From NCBI GenBank assembly GCA_050331815.1, contig JBHJGM010000008.1:182654-246653 (forward strand): DNA of 64,000 nucleotides, in the 5' to 3' direction. A program made the translations under genes and the position numbers. The notes beneath the pieces were generated by a model, which made no database searches, had not been told where the DNA came from, and was given only the letters and a program-made list of their open reading frames with translations. Below are positions 15,824 through 25,000 of the stretch, piece after piece. The stretch's first letter is position 1, and each line of letters opens with the position of its first letter. The DNA is from JBHJGM01 sp050331815 (lineage in GTDB: Bacteria > Verrucomicrobiota > Verrucomicrobiia > Opitutales > JBHJGM01).

Positions 15824-16930
15824 GTGCCTGCGAAAACCGCCAGTTTCCAATTCGTCTGCGGCGACGATGATTTTCTCGTCTCGCGGCGCGGGCGGGAGAT
15901 TTTTGAGCGCCTGGCGGAGGGCTCCGATGGCGATGGCTTTGGGCCGGAAGTCATTGAGGGGGCAGCTGGCAACGTCGCCGAAGTCGAAAGCGCGGTGAAC
16001 GAATTTCGAGCCGCGGCGAACACCCTGCCGCTGTTTGGCGGGCGTAAAATCATCTGGTTGCGCGGGGTTAATTTTCTAGCCGATTCGGTGACCGGACGCG
16101 CGGAGGGGACCAAGGTTCAGGTGGAACAACTCCAGCAAGCCCTGGTAGCCATCGACCCTGAGCTGGTAGCGGTCGTCATCACGGCGTTTCCGGTCGACCG
16201 CCGCCGCAAGGAGTTCAAGTGGTTCCAGAAAAACGGCCAGACCAGCGACCTGAAAGGCGGCGATGCGCTTGAGTCCATCGCTCCGGAACTGGAACGCATG
16301 TGCCAGGAATCCGGCGTAACGTTTGCCCCGGGCGTGGAGGAGGACCTGATCGGGCAGGTCGGCGGCAACGCCCGGCTGGCCGTCGCCGAGACGCAGAAAC
16401 TGGTCACCTACCTGGGCACGGAAGGCGGCACCCTGACCCGGCAGATGGTGGTCGAGTTGGTGCCCTCTTTTGGCGAGGGCGATTTTTTTGAAGCTGCCGA
16501 GGCCTTCTTCTCCGGCAATCTGGAATGGACCCTGGATGCCCTGCGGCGGCATTTCTATGTCCAGAAGGAAGCGCGCGGCCTGATCTCCACCATGCAAAAT
16601 CGCGTGCGCATCCTGATTCAGTTGCAGGCGCTCGTGGACGCCGGGGAGATACGCCTGGGCCCGCGTGGCTTGGGTAAGGGCGCGCTGGAAGCTGCCGGCA
16701 GCCGCTGGTCTCAGGCCTTTGGCGAGGACGCGCCGAAGAGCAGCTACAACATCTTTTCCCAAAACGCGTGGTACGTGGGCAACCGGCTCGCGCCTGCCCT
16801 GGATCACTTCAACCTGCGCCGCCTGCTTCAGGTCGAGGATGCGCTGCTGGGCGCTTTCCGGGCCATCCACGATCGTCCCGACGATCAGGAAGGCGTGCTG
16901 CGCGAACTGGCTTGCCGCTGCCTCGGTTGA
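15824..16930 (+). CDS. holA: DNA polymerase III subunit delta
   Basis: Clamp-loader subunit that opens the beta clamp. 368 residues from the chosen GTG. Landmarks: FQFVCGDDDFLVSRRGREIF at the N-terminus, NTLPLFGGRKIIWLRG (the family's TlslFg.rrlv.l), a central AAA-like region, and a C-terminal helical collar (SSYNIFSQNAWYVGNRLAPA ... LLQVEDALLGAFRAIHDRPD). The GTG at 15824 gives VPAKTASFQFVCGDDD, which fits the usual short N-terminus; an upstream ATG at 15776 would add 16 unconserved residues. Followed 2 bp later by an SDR gene on the same strand. Confidence 0.88.
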   Translation: MPAKTASFQFVCGDDDFLVSRRGREIFERLAEGSDGDGFGPEVIEGAAGNVAEVESAVNEFRAAANTLPLFGGRKIIWLRGVNFLADSVTGRAEGTKVQVEQLQQALVAIDPELVAVVITAFPVDRRRKEFKWFQKNGQTSDLKGGDALESIAPELERMCQESGVTFAPGVEEDLIGQVGGNARLAVAETQKLVTYLGTEGGTLTRQMVVELVPSFGEGDFFEAAEAFFSGNLEWTLDALRRHFYVQKEARGLISTMQNRVRILIQLQALVDAGEIRLGPRGLGKGALEAAGSRWSQAFGEDAPKSSYNIFSQNAWYVGNRLAPALDHFNLRRLLQVEDALLGAFRAIHDRPDDQEGVLRELACRCLG

Positions 16931-16932
16931 AC

Positions 16933-17700
16933 ATGTCTGCGGCACCGACAGAGCTTCGCCTCGACGGCAAGCGCGCCTTGATCACCGGCTCGACGCAGGG
17001 CATCGGGCTGGCCTTGGCCAGGGGCTTTGCCCGCGCGGGCGCCTCTGTTTGCCTGCACGGGCTTGGGGGTGGGCTCAACCTCGAACGCGAACGCCAGGCC
17101 CTGCAAAAGGAAGGGGTCAAGATCGCCTTCTCCAGCGCGGATCTGGCGCGCAGCGAGGACGTCAAGCGGTTGGCCAAAGACGCCCAGCGGCTGCTTGGCG
17201 GGGTCGACATCTTGGTCCTCAACGCCTCCGCGCAGGTCGAAAAAACCATCTTCGAGCAAGCCGACGCCGAGATTGACCTGCAGCTGGCGGTCAATCTGCG
17301 CGCCACGGCCCAGCTGCTGCGCGAGCTCCTACCGCCCATGAAAGAACGCGGCTGGGGACGGGTGCTCGCCATCGGGAGCATTCAGGAGTACCGCGGCTCC
17401 AACCGCATGCCGATTTACGCTGCGACCAAGGGTGCCCAGCTGACGCTGATCCGCACGCTCGCGCGATTCCACGCCCATGATGGCATCACCTTTAACAGCA
17501 TTGCTCCAGGCGTCGTGGACACCCCACGCAACGAATCTCTGATGAGCGAAGCGCCCGAAAAGGCGCGGGCGATGTCGCCCATGAGACGGGTGGCCGTCCC
17601 CGAGGAATTTGTCGCCCCGGCGCTTCTGTTTTGCGCGGAAGCCGGCAGCTACATCACCGGTACTTCACTTCCGGTCGACGGCGGCATGAGTGTGCGCTAG
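16933..17700 (+). CDS. Short-chain dehydrogenase/reductase (SDR) family oxidoreductase
   Basis: 255 residues, classical SDR. Cofactor motif TGSTQGIG near residue 19, NAS of the structural motif (LVLNASAQ), catalytic Ser in AIGSIQEYRG and the YxxxK pair in PIYAATKGAQ, then PGVVDTPRNES and a C-terminal GTSLPVDGGMSV. NAD(P)H-dependent; substrate unknown (3-oxoacyl or sugar reductase-like). ATG lies 2 bp after the holA stop, so the two are probably translationally coupled although functionally unrelated. Its stop TAG abuts the stop of the convergent gene with no gap. Confidence 0.92.
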   Translation: MSAAPTELRLDGKRALITGSTQGIGLALARGFARAGASVCLHGLGGGLNLERERQALQKEGVKIAFSSADLARSEDVKRLAKDAQRLLGGVDILVLNASAQVEKTIFEQADAEIDLQLAVNLRATAQLLRELLPPMKERGWGRVLAIGSIQEYRGSNRMPIYAATKGAQLTLIRTLARFHAHDGITFNSIAPGVVDTPRNESLMSEAPEKARAMSPMRRVAVPEEFVAPALLFCAEAGSYITGTSLPVDGGMSVR

Positions 17701-18504
17701 CTAGTTTGCATTCTCCAGCAACCGCTTCTGCAAAAGCAGGTGTTCCTGGAGGGTCAGTTCGATCACCACCGGGCTGACACTCCGCTCGTTTTGGAGGAAG
17801 CTGAACATCTCGCCGTAGCTTTGCGCGATCTGCAGAAACTGCGGGGGCGTCTGGCTGCTGTCCGGAGCAAACATCAGCAAGCCACTCTCGGATTCCCAGG
17901 GCATGTTGCCCACGTTGCTCAACGCAACTGGCACCCGCCCGACCGCAAAACCGTTGAGATAAATTTCGCACTCGAGCATGTTCTGTCGGTAACGGCCCTT
18001 GTCGAAGCAATCGAGCCAGACCATCACGTTGACCGGCAGCGGATAGCCGTAGCAGTACCACTCGACCTGCAGATCTTCCAACAGGCAGCGCTTCAAAAAG
18101 CCGTGAGCCCAATTCTGCGGGGGCAAAAAGGTTCGGTTCACCGAAGGCCAGAGCGGCATCTCCATGCGGATCAGCACGCCCTCTTTAAAAGGCATCTGCT
18201 TGAGGCGCTCAAAGGCGCGGCTGGGGTGCCCCCAGTCCTCCCCGTTCACGGTGACCTTCATGTTTTGCATGGAGGCTTGGTCGTTGGGCGCCCAGGCGGA
18301 CCAACCCACCACAAAGTCGGGTCGGCGCGTGCTGAGCGCGGCGTTCTGCCCGGGGATCGTTGCGCTCGTAGGGTTGGCTTCTTCGGGATTGTCGGCGCGC
18401 AGTGAGCTACCGCCGGAGCGGGGCTGCGCACTGAGCGAGCCAACGGCGAACAGGAGCGCCAGAATAATCGAAAATCGGCGAAACAAAGCGGACGGGTGGG
18501 ACAT
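17701..18504 (-). CDS. Hypothetical secreted protein
   Basis: 267 residues, not assigned to a family. A signal peptide is clear (FRRFSIILALLFAVGSLSAQ, cleavage after SLSA). The mature part begins with a low-complexity stretch, then beta-rich segments (FVVGWSAWAPNDQ, MKVTVNGEDW, EGVLIRMEMPLWP, VNVMVWLDCFDKGRYRQNML) and a C-terminal helix (LTLQEHLLLQKRLLEN). ATG 18504 gives a normal signal peptide; a start at 18525 would add seven residues. Convergent with the SDR gene with zero spacing. Probably periplasmic or outer-membrane associated. Confidence 0.75.
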   Translation of the reverse strand: MSHPSALFRRFSIILALLFAVGSLSAQPRSGGSSLRADNPEEANPTSATIPGQNAALSTRRPDFVVGWSAWAPNDQASMQNMKVTVNGEDWGHPSRAFERLKQMPFKEGVLIRMEMPLWPSVNRTFLPPQNWAHGFLKRCLLEDLQVEWYCYGYPLPVNVMVWLDCFDKGRYRQNMLECEIYLNGFAVGRVPVALSNVGNMPWESESGLLMFAPDSSQTPPQFLQIAQSYGEMFSFLQNERSVSPVVIELTLQEHLLLQKRLLENAN

Positions 18505-18565
18505 GATGGTCGGGGTTACTATCAATTAACCTTAGACGACGGGCCCCAGAACGAAAAGCTCCGAA

Positions 18566-19873
18566 TCAGGGGTCACCTTCGGCGACTTCGCGGGCATCGC
18601 CCATGGTCGCGAGCATATCCTCCATCTTATACTTACGGAGTTTTCGCCGCGCCCAATCCAGCGCATAATTGACCGCCCGGGCTTTCACCGCCAGGCGCTC
18701 CCCGGGGTAGACAAATTTACGCGACCAAACCCCGCAGGGCGCGTAGTAGCCGATAAAAATCGTGCCAACAGGCGCTTCGCGGGTGCCGCCACCGGGGCCG
18801 GCAAATCCGGTCACGCTGATTGCGTAGTCGGTATCCAGACGCTCAGCGACGCCCATTGCCATGGCCACGGCGGTTTCTGCGCTGACGGCCCCATGCTGCT
18901 CGATAATCGCCTCGGGTACGCCCAGCAGCTCCACTTTGGCTTCGTTCTTGTAGCAGACCACCCCGCCGGAAAAAACCTTCGAGGCACCGGGGATGTCCGT
19001 AAAGGCGTTGGCCAGCAGTCCGCCCGTACAGGACTCGGCCACCGCCAGCGTCTTTTCCATGGCCCGCAGCTCATCGAAAACAACCTTGGCCAGCGTCTTG
19101 TGGCCGTAGCAGACAAAATCCTCCCCAAGGATCTCGGCGCTTTCGCGGGCGATGGAGTCCAGCGTGTCCGAATCGTAACGCTTGTCCTCCGAGCTGAGGC
19201 GCACGTCGATGACGCCCTCGTGCACACAAAAAGCAATCCCGAGACACGGGTATGTTTCCTTGAGCGGCTCAAGGGTCTCGTTGACCAGGCTCTCGCCGGT
19301 GCCACACACGCGTAACTGCACGAAGGCTTCCTCCTGCTGGAGGATGCCCTCACCGACAAGCCAAGGCAGCACCTGCTCCAAAAACATCGGGTGCAGTTCC
19401 TGCGTGGGCCCGGGCAGCATGATGAGGATCTTTCCGCCGTGCTGCAGCCGAATGCCCGGGGCGGTGCCGTGGCTGTTGGGCAAAATGTCCGCCCCCGCCG
19501 GTTTGAAACATTGCTTACGGTCGATTTTGGAAACCTGGCGTCCCATCCGCTGAAAACGCTCGCGGATGGCCTCCTCGGCCGCCGGCTCGAAAACCAGCTC
19601 CAGTCCCAGCGCCTCGGCGATGGCTTCCCGTGTGTTGTCGTCGCTGGTCGGCCCCAGCCCGCCGGTGGTTAGCACAATGTCGGCTTCCTCCCAGATGCGC
19701 GGGAAGTACCTCGAGATTTCGGAGGCCTCGTCACGCAGGGTGATGTTGCGGTTGAGGGTCAGCCCATGCCGCGCAAACTGTTCACCCAGCCAGGCGAGGT
19801 GTCCGTTTTCGCGAATGCCCAGCAGCAGTTCATCGCCGAGTGTGACCAGTTCGAGTTTCGGAGACGGACGCAT
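18566..19873 (-). CDS. cinA: CinA family protein (competence/damage-inducible; NMN amidohydrolase type)
   Basis: 435 residues, full two-domain CinA. N-terminal MoCF/COG1058 domain: LELVTLGDELLLGIREN, VLTTGGLGPTSDDNTREA, LPGPTQELHPMF. C-terminal PncC-type domain: AESCTGGLLANAFTDIPGAS, VFSGGVVCYKNEAK, YAISVTGFAGPGGGT, VGTIFIGYYAP. The C domain deamidates nicotinamide mononucleotide in pyridine-nucleotide salvage (NMN is released by NAD-dependent ligase such as the LigA of this window); the N domain can be an ADP-ribose pyrophosphatase. ATG 19873 precedes the conserved LELVTLGDELL strand. Divergent from uvrC across 109 bp. Confidence 0.94.
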   Translation of the reverse strand: MRPSPKLELVTLGDELLLGIRENGHLAWLGEQFARHGLTLNRNITLRDEASEISRYFPRIWEEADIVLTTGGLGPTSDDNTREAIAEALGLELVFEPAAEEAIRERFQRMGRQVSKIDRKQCFKPAGADILPNSHGTAPGIRLQHGGKILIMLPGPTQELHPMFLEQVLPWLVGEGILQQEEAFVQLRVCGTGESLVNETLEPLKETYPCLGIAFCVHEGVIDVRLSSEDKRYDSDTLDSIARESAEILGEDFVCYGHKTLAKVVFDELRAMEKTLAVAESCTGGLLANAFTDIPGASKVFSGGVVCYKNEAKVELLGVPEAIIEQHGAVSAETAVAMAMGVAERLDTDYAISVTGFAGPGGGTREAPVGTIFIGYYAPCGVWSRKFVYPGERLAVKARAVNYALDWARRKLRKYKMEDMLATMGDAREVAEGDP

Positions 19874-19982
19874 GTGGTACACAGAAGTAGCAAAGAGCAC
19901 ACAAGCCGACCGATTGAATGGTGCGGCAGCTATCCTTGCACTTTGCCCCGACTCCGCCAGATTGTAAAATCGGATCCAGAAA

Positions 19983-21518
19983 ATGCCCGCCACCGACACC
20001 GCCAACCTGAAGGAAAAGGTCCGCCAGCTGCCCCACAAGCCGGGGGTCTACCTGATGAAGGATCGCCTCGGTCAGGTGCTGTATGTGGGCAAGGCCAAGG
20101 ACCTCAAAAAGCGGGTGTCGACCTACTTTCAGCCCTCGCGCAAGTTCACCATCGCCCAGCCGAAGATCGTCGCCATGGTTGACCTCGTGCGGGACCTGGA
20201 GGTGATCGAGGTGCGTTCCGAAGCCGAGTCGCTCCTGCTGGAAGGGCGGCTGATCAAACAGTTCAAGCCGAAGTACAACACCGACTTTACCGACAACAAG
20301 CAGTTCCTGCTGGTCCGCGTGGAACTGAACAGCCCGCTCCCGCGCTTTCGCCTGACCCGTAACCGGCTCGACGACGGCTCGCGGTACTTCGGGCCTTTCG
20401 CGCATTCGGGACTGCTGCGCAAAACGCTCGCGGAGATGCGCAAAAAATTCGGCATCCTCCTGGGCGATTCGAACCCGCAGCTCGTGGACGACGGCGGCGA
20501 GGCGGGCGAGGGCGACCCGCAGCTGCAGCGTTGGCGTTTGTACGATGACGCCCGCGCCGAGATTTACGGCCACACCAACGTGGTCAGCCAGGCCGAATAC
20601 TCCGGGCGGGTCGATGAGGCCTGCGTGTTTTTGGAAGGCAAAGCCCGCGAGTGGCTGGGTGAGTTGAAGACCGCCATGGCCGAGGCCGCCGAGAAGCGCG
20701 AGTACGAGCGTGCCGCCGACCTGCGCGATCGCATCCAGGCACTGGAAAAAACTGTCAAGCCGCAGCGTCGCTTCACCCGTCTGGTCGAACGCCGTAATCA
20801 GAACACGCACGAAGTGCTCTCCGAGTTGCAGGGCCGGCTCGAGCTGCCAGAACTCCCACGTCACATGGAGTGCTTCGACATCTCGCACATTTCCGGGACG
20901 TTCGTTGTCGCCTCCATGGTGCACTTTGCCGACGGCTTCCCGGACAAGAGCCTGTACCGCCGCTACCGTATCCGCAGCTTCGTGGGCAACGACGACTTTC
21001 GGGCGATGGAGGAAGTGGTCGGGCGGCGTTACCAGCGTCTGCACGAGGAAAAAAAACCGTTCCCCGAACTGGTGGTGATCGATGGCGGGCAGGGACAGGT
21101 GCACGCCGCCATGAAAGCGTTTATGGTGCTGGGGCTGGAGCCGCCGCCGCTGATCGGCCTGGCCAAGCGAGAAGAGACCATCATCTTTTCCGACGACCGC
21201 GATCCCCTGCAACTGGGCCGCGATAATCGCGCGCGTTTTCTCCTGCAGCGGCTGCGCGACGAGGCGCACCGCTTTGCCAATACTTTCAACGCGGAGCTGC
21301 GCTCGAAAAAAATTCGCGAGAGCATCCTCGACGATTTCCCCGGCCTGGGCAAAGTGCGTCGCCAGGCCCTCATGGGCGAATTCAAGTCGCTGGAGCGGCT
21401 GAAAAAAGCGACGCCACAAGACCTTCAGCAGGTCGAGGGCATCGGGCCTAAGCTGGCGACGCAGCTGGTCGACTTCTTGGCGGAGGCGACGTCCAAAGAC
21501 ACCGCAGGCGAATCTTAA
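19983..21518 (+). CDS. uvrC: Excinuclease ABC subunit C (UvrC), Fe-S cysteines absent
   Basis: Makes both incisions in nucleotide excision repair. 511 residues, about 100 shorter than E. coli UvrC. Order: GIY-YIG nuclease (KPGVYLMKDRLGQVLYVGKA), UVR helix pair binding UvrB (REYERAADLRDRIQALE), RNase H-like 3' nuclease (ECFDISHISGT, GNDDFRAMEEVVGRRY, VVIDGGQGQ, LRDEAHRFANTF) and C-terminal HhH (VEGIGPKLATQLVDF). The catalytic acids and His are present. The segment that normally carries four Fe-S cysteines (RPCLxYQIxRCxxPC type), around residues 150-190, instead reads WRLYDDARAEIYG with none of the four. Stop abuts the convergent gene. Confidence 0.95.
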   Translation: MPATDTANLKEKVRQLPHKPGVYLMKDRLGQVLYVGKAKDLKKRVSTYFQPSRKFTIAQPKIVAMVDLVRDLEVIEVRSEAESLLLEGRLIKQFKPKYNTDFTDNKQFLLVRVELNSPLPRFRLTRNRLDDGSRYFGPFAHSGLLRKTLAEMRKKFGILLGDSNPQLVDDGGEAGEGDPQLQRWRLYDDARAEIYGHTNVVSQAEYSGRVDEACVFLEGKAREWLGELKTAMAEAAEKREYERAADLRDRIQALEKTVKPQRRFTRLVERRNQNTHEVLSELQGRLELPELPRHMECFDISHISGTFVVASMVHFADGFPDKSLYRRYRIRSFVGNDDFRAMEEVVGRRYQRLHEEKKPFPELVVIDGGQGQVHAAMKAFMVLGLEPPPLIGLAKREETIIFSDDRDPLQLGRDNRARFLLQRLRDEAHRFANTFNAELRSKKIRESILDDFPGLGKVRRQALMGEFKSLERLKKATPQDLQQVEGIGPKLATQLVDFLAEATSKDTAGES

Positions 21519-21974
21519 TCAGCCTTCGAAGCCAAATGTTTCGAGCATATCCATAACTTCATCACGCAACTCAGGCCGCGCCGGTTTTTGGTCCCCGGCC
21601 TCCGCGCAACACGAGACAAAGCCCAGCATTTTGTCGAAGTCGGATTCGCGCTCCTGAGCCTGTATCCAACTTTGCAATACAGCTAGCCCGCCCAGCCAGC
21701 CCGTCACCGGATAACTGTGCGCTTCGGCCAAAGTACGTATGCGCATCATCGGGCCGGTGTCGCTGGGGTGGCGCAGGGGATGCCTCGATAACAGCCGCGC
21801 TATCTCCGCCAGCTCGTCAGTGGTGTCACAACCGTCGATCAGCAACCCTAAGTCCGCCGGGGTTAGCCGTGCGATGGCCAGGCGCTCGCGGATGGTCGGC
21901 AGGATTGCCTCCCAGGCGGCCGAATCGTTCTTTTTGTCGAGCGCCTGACGAATCTCCGGCAAGCCCGTATTCAT
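21519..21974 (-). CDS. Hypothetical helical protein
   Basis: 151 residues, not recognised. No signal peptide or membrane segment; nearly all helical (PEIRQALDKKNDSAAWEAIL, TIRERLAIARLTPADLGLLI, RDEVMDMLETFGFEG), which resembles a helical-repeat or small cytosolic adaptor. ATG 21974 is preferred to the earlier in-frame ATG at 21995. It lies 33 bp downstream of metH on the same strand if read as metH to elsewhere, but it is actually upstream-independent: metH ends at 22008 and this gene starts at 21974, so it probably shares the metH transcript. Its stop is contiguous with the uvrC stop. Confidence 0.65.
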   Translation of the reverse strand: MNTGLPEIRQALDKKNDSAAWEAILPTIRERLAIARLTPADLGLLIDGCDTTDELAEIARLLSRHPLRHPSDTGPMMRIRTLAEAHSYPVTGWLGGLAVLQSWIQAQERESDFDKMLGFVSCCAEAGDQKPARPELRDEVMDMLETFGFEG

Positions 21975-22007
21975 CGGTTCAATACGCCGCAACATCTGGC
22001 CATACGC

Positions 22008-25000
22008 TTAGACCGCCGCCGTGACCGGGGCAACCGGTTTCGCGGGACTTGGCGCGGGTGCGGGGTCGTAGGCCAGATTGGGCGCCAGCCAGCGTTCGCA
22101 CTCCTCAATCGAGAGGCCCTTGCGTGCGGCATAATCCTCGACCTGCTCCCGACTGATTTTGCCCACGGAAAAGTACTTCGATTCAGGATGCGCGAAGTAC
22201 AGTCCGGATACCGAACTGGGCGGATTCATCGCAAAATTTTCCGTCAGCGAGGTAGTCGTGGCCGTTTCGGCCTCGAGCAGATTCCAGAGCGTGGCTTTTT
22301 CGGTGTGGTCAGGGCATGCCGGATAGCCTGCCGCCGGTCGAATTCCGCGATAACGCTCCTTGATCAGATCGTCGACGCCCAGCTTCTCGTCCAGGCCAAA
22401 GCCCCAACGTTCGCGCACCTTCTTGTGCAGCAGCTCCGTATAGGCTTCGGCAAAACGGTCACCCAAAGCCTGCACCATGATGGCGTGGTAATCGTCATTG
22501 GCCGCCTTAAACTCGTTAGCGAAGTCCTCCACCTCAATGCCGGCGGTCACCACGAAGGCGCCGATCTGGTCGACCACGCCACTACCGCGCGGCGCGATGT
22601 AATCGGCCAGGCAGAAATTCGCGCTGTCGCCATCCTTGTCGTTTTGCTGACGCAGAAAATGAAAACGGTGCATTGCGTCGGTCGCTTCAGCATCACGGTA
22701 GAGGATGACACTGTCGCCCTCGCTCTGCGCCGGGAATGAACCGATGACCGCCCGGCAGCGGAAGCGCTTTTCCGCGATGACGCGTTCGAGCATGTTTTTG
22801 GCGTCGCCAAAAAGCTCGGTGGCCTGTGGACCGTATTTTTTATGCTCAAGAATCTTCGGATATACCCCCTTGAGTTCCCAGGTCCAAAAGAATGGGCTCC
22901 AGTCGATATACTGAGCGATTTCCTCCAGCGGATAATCGTCAAACACCTCGACCTCGAAGGGCTGCGGCGGCGTGAACGCGTTGGGTGACCAATCGAATTT
23001 GGGGGCATTCTCGCGGGCTTCCGCAAGGCTGAGCAACGCGGGCCCCTGGTCGCCACCTTCGGCGTGACGTACTCGGATGCGCTCGTAATCGGATTGCAGC
23101 TTCGCCTTGTAGGCGACGCGATTTTTCTCGCTCAGCAATTGATTGCAGACACCCACCACCCGCGAGGCGTCCGTGACGTGGAAGACCCCGTGCTCGTAGT
23201 GCGGGGCAAGCTTGATCGCCGTGTGCGCTTTGCTGGTCGTCGCGCCGCCGACAAGCAGGGGCACCGTAAAGCCCTGACGCTGCATCTCTCGGGCGTTGTG
23301 CTGCATCTCGTCAAGCGAGGGCGTGATCAGCCCGCTCATCCCGATAATGTCCGCGCCTATCTCCTTGGCCTTGGCCAAAATCTTGTCGCAGGATTGCATG
23401 ACCCCCAGGTCAGTCACCTCAAAATTGTTACAGGCAAGTACGACCGCTACGATGTTTTTGCCGATGTCGTGCACGTCGCCCTTGACCGTGGCGATGAGGA
23501 TTTTGCCATTGGAGCGGGTCAGCTTGCCGGCCTTTTCCATCTCCGCTTTCTCCTTCTCCATGAAGGGCGTGAGGTAGGCCACGGCAGCTTTCATCACCCG
23601 CGCACTTTTCACGACTTGCGGCAGAAACATTTTGCCCTCGCCAAATAGGTCGCCAACTACCTGCATACCGTCCATCAGCGGCCCTTCGATGACCTCCAGG
23701 GGCCGCTCAAACTGCTGGCGTGCTTCCTCGGTGTCGGCTTCGATAAACTCGGTGGTGCCGTGACGCAAGGCGTGCTTGAGACGCTCGCGCACGTCACTTT
23801 CGCGCCACTTGTACTTTTCGGCATCGTCTTTCTTCTCGCCGGTGCCCTTTACCTTTTCGGCCAGTTCAATCAGGCGTTCGGTGGCGTCGGGGCGGCGGTT
23901 GAGCAGCACATCTTCGACGCGCTCCAGCAGTTCTTTGTCGATGTCGTCGTATACGGCGAGCATCCCGGCATTGACGATGGCCATGTCCATACCTGCCTGA
24001 ATGGCGTGATACAGAAACGCGCTGTGCATCGCTTCGCGCACGACGTTGTTGCCGCGGAAGGAAAAAGAAATGTTACTCAAGCCCCCGCTGACCCGTGCTC
24101 CCGGGCAGGTCTCCTTGATGATCCGCGTAGCCTCGATGAAATCGACCGCGTAGTTGTTATGCTCCTCGATGCCGGTGGCAACGGTCAGGATGTTTGGGTC
24201 AAAGATGATGTCCTCGGCGGGAAACCCGGTTTCCTCGGTTAGCAGCTTGTATGCGCGCTGGCAGATGCGGACCTTATCGTCGCGCGTGGCCGCCTGCCCT
24301 TCCTCATCAAAGGCCATGACCACGGTCGCCGCGCCGTACCGACGCAGCAGACGGGCCTGCTCCAGAAACTTTTCTTCGCCCTCCTTGAGGCTGATCGAGT
24401 TGACGATGCACTTACCCTGAGCGCACTGCAGCCCGGCTTCGATCACCGACCACTTGGACGAGTCGATCATAAGTGGCACGCGGGAAATGTCCGGTTCGGC
24501 CGCCACCAGATTGAGGAAAGTGCGCATGCATTCCTCCCCGTCGAGTAGCGCTTCGTCAAAGTTCACGTCGATGACGTTGGCACCGTTCTCAACCTGCTGC
24601 CGCGCCACCTCGAGGGCGGAGGTAAAGTCCCCTGCTTTGATTAGTTTCTTGAAGCGCGGCGAACCGGTCACGTTGGTGCGTTCACCGACGTTGAGAAACT
24701 GGTCGCGCGGTCCGTTGATGCGAAGCCCTTCCATGCCGCTGTACATGCTGACGCCGGTTTCCCGCGATGGGACGCGGCGCGGCGGGAACTGGCTAAGGCG
24801 GTTGTGAATCTCGCGCAGGTGGTCCGGTGTCGTGCCGCAGCAGCCGCCCACCACATTAAGTAAACCGTCCTCGGCGAAAGACTCGAGTTGTCCGGCGGTG
24901 TCGGCGGGGCCCTCCGGGAAGCCAGTGGGCGAGAGCGGGTCGGGCAGCCCGGCGTTTGGATAACAGCTCACGTAGCAGGGCGCCCGGCGTGAAAGCTCCT

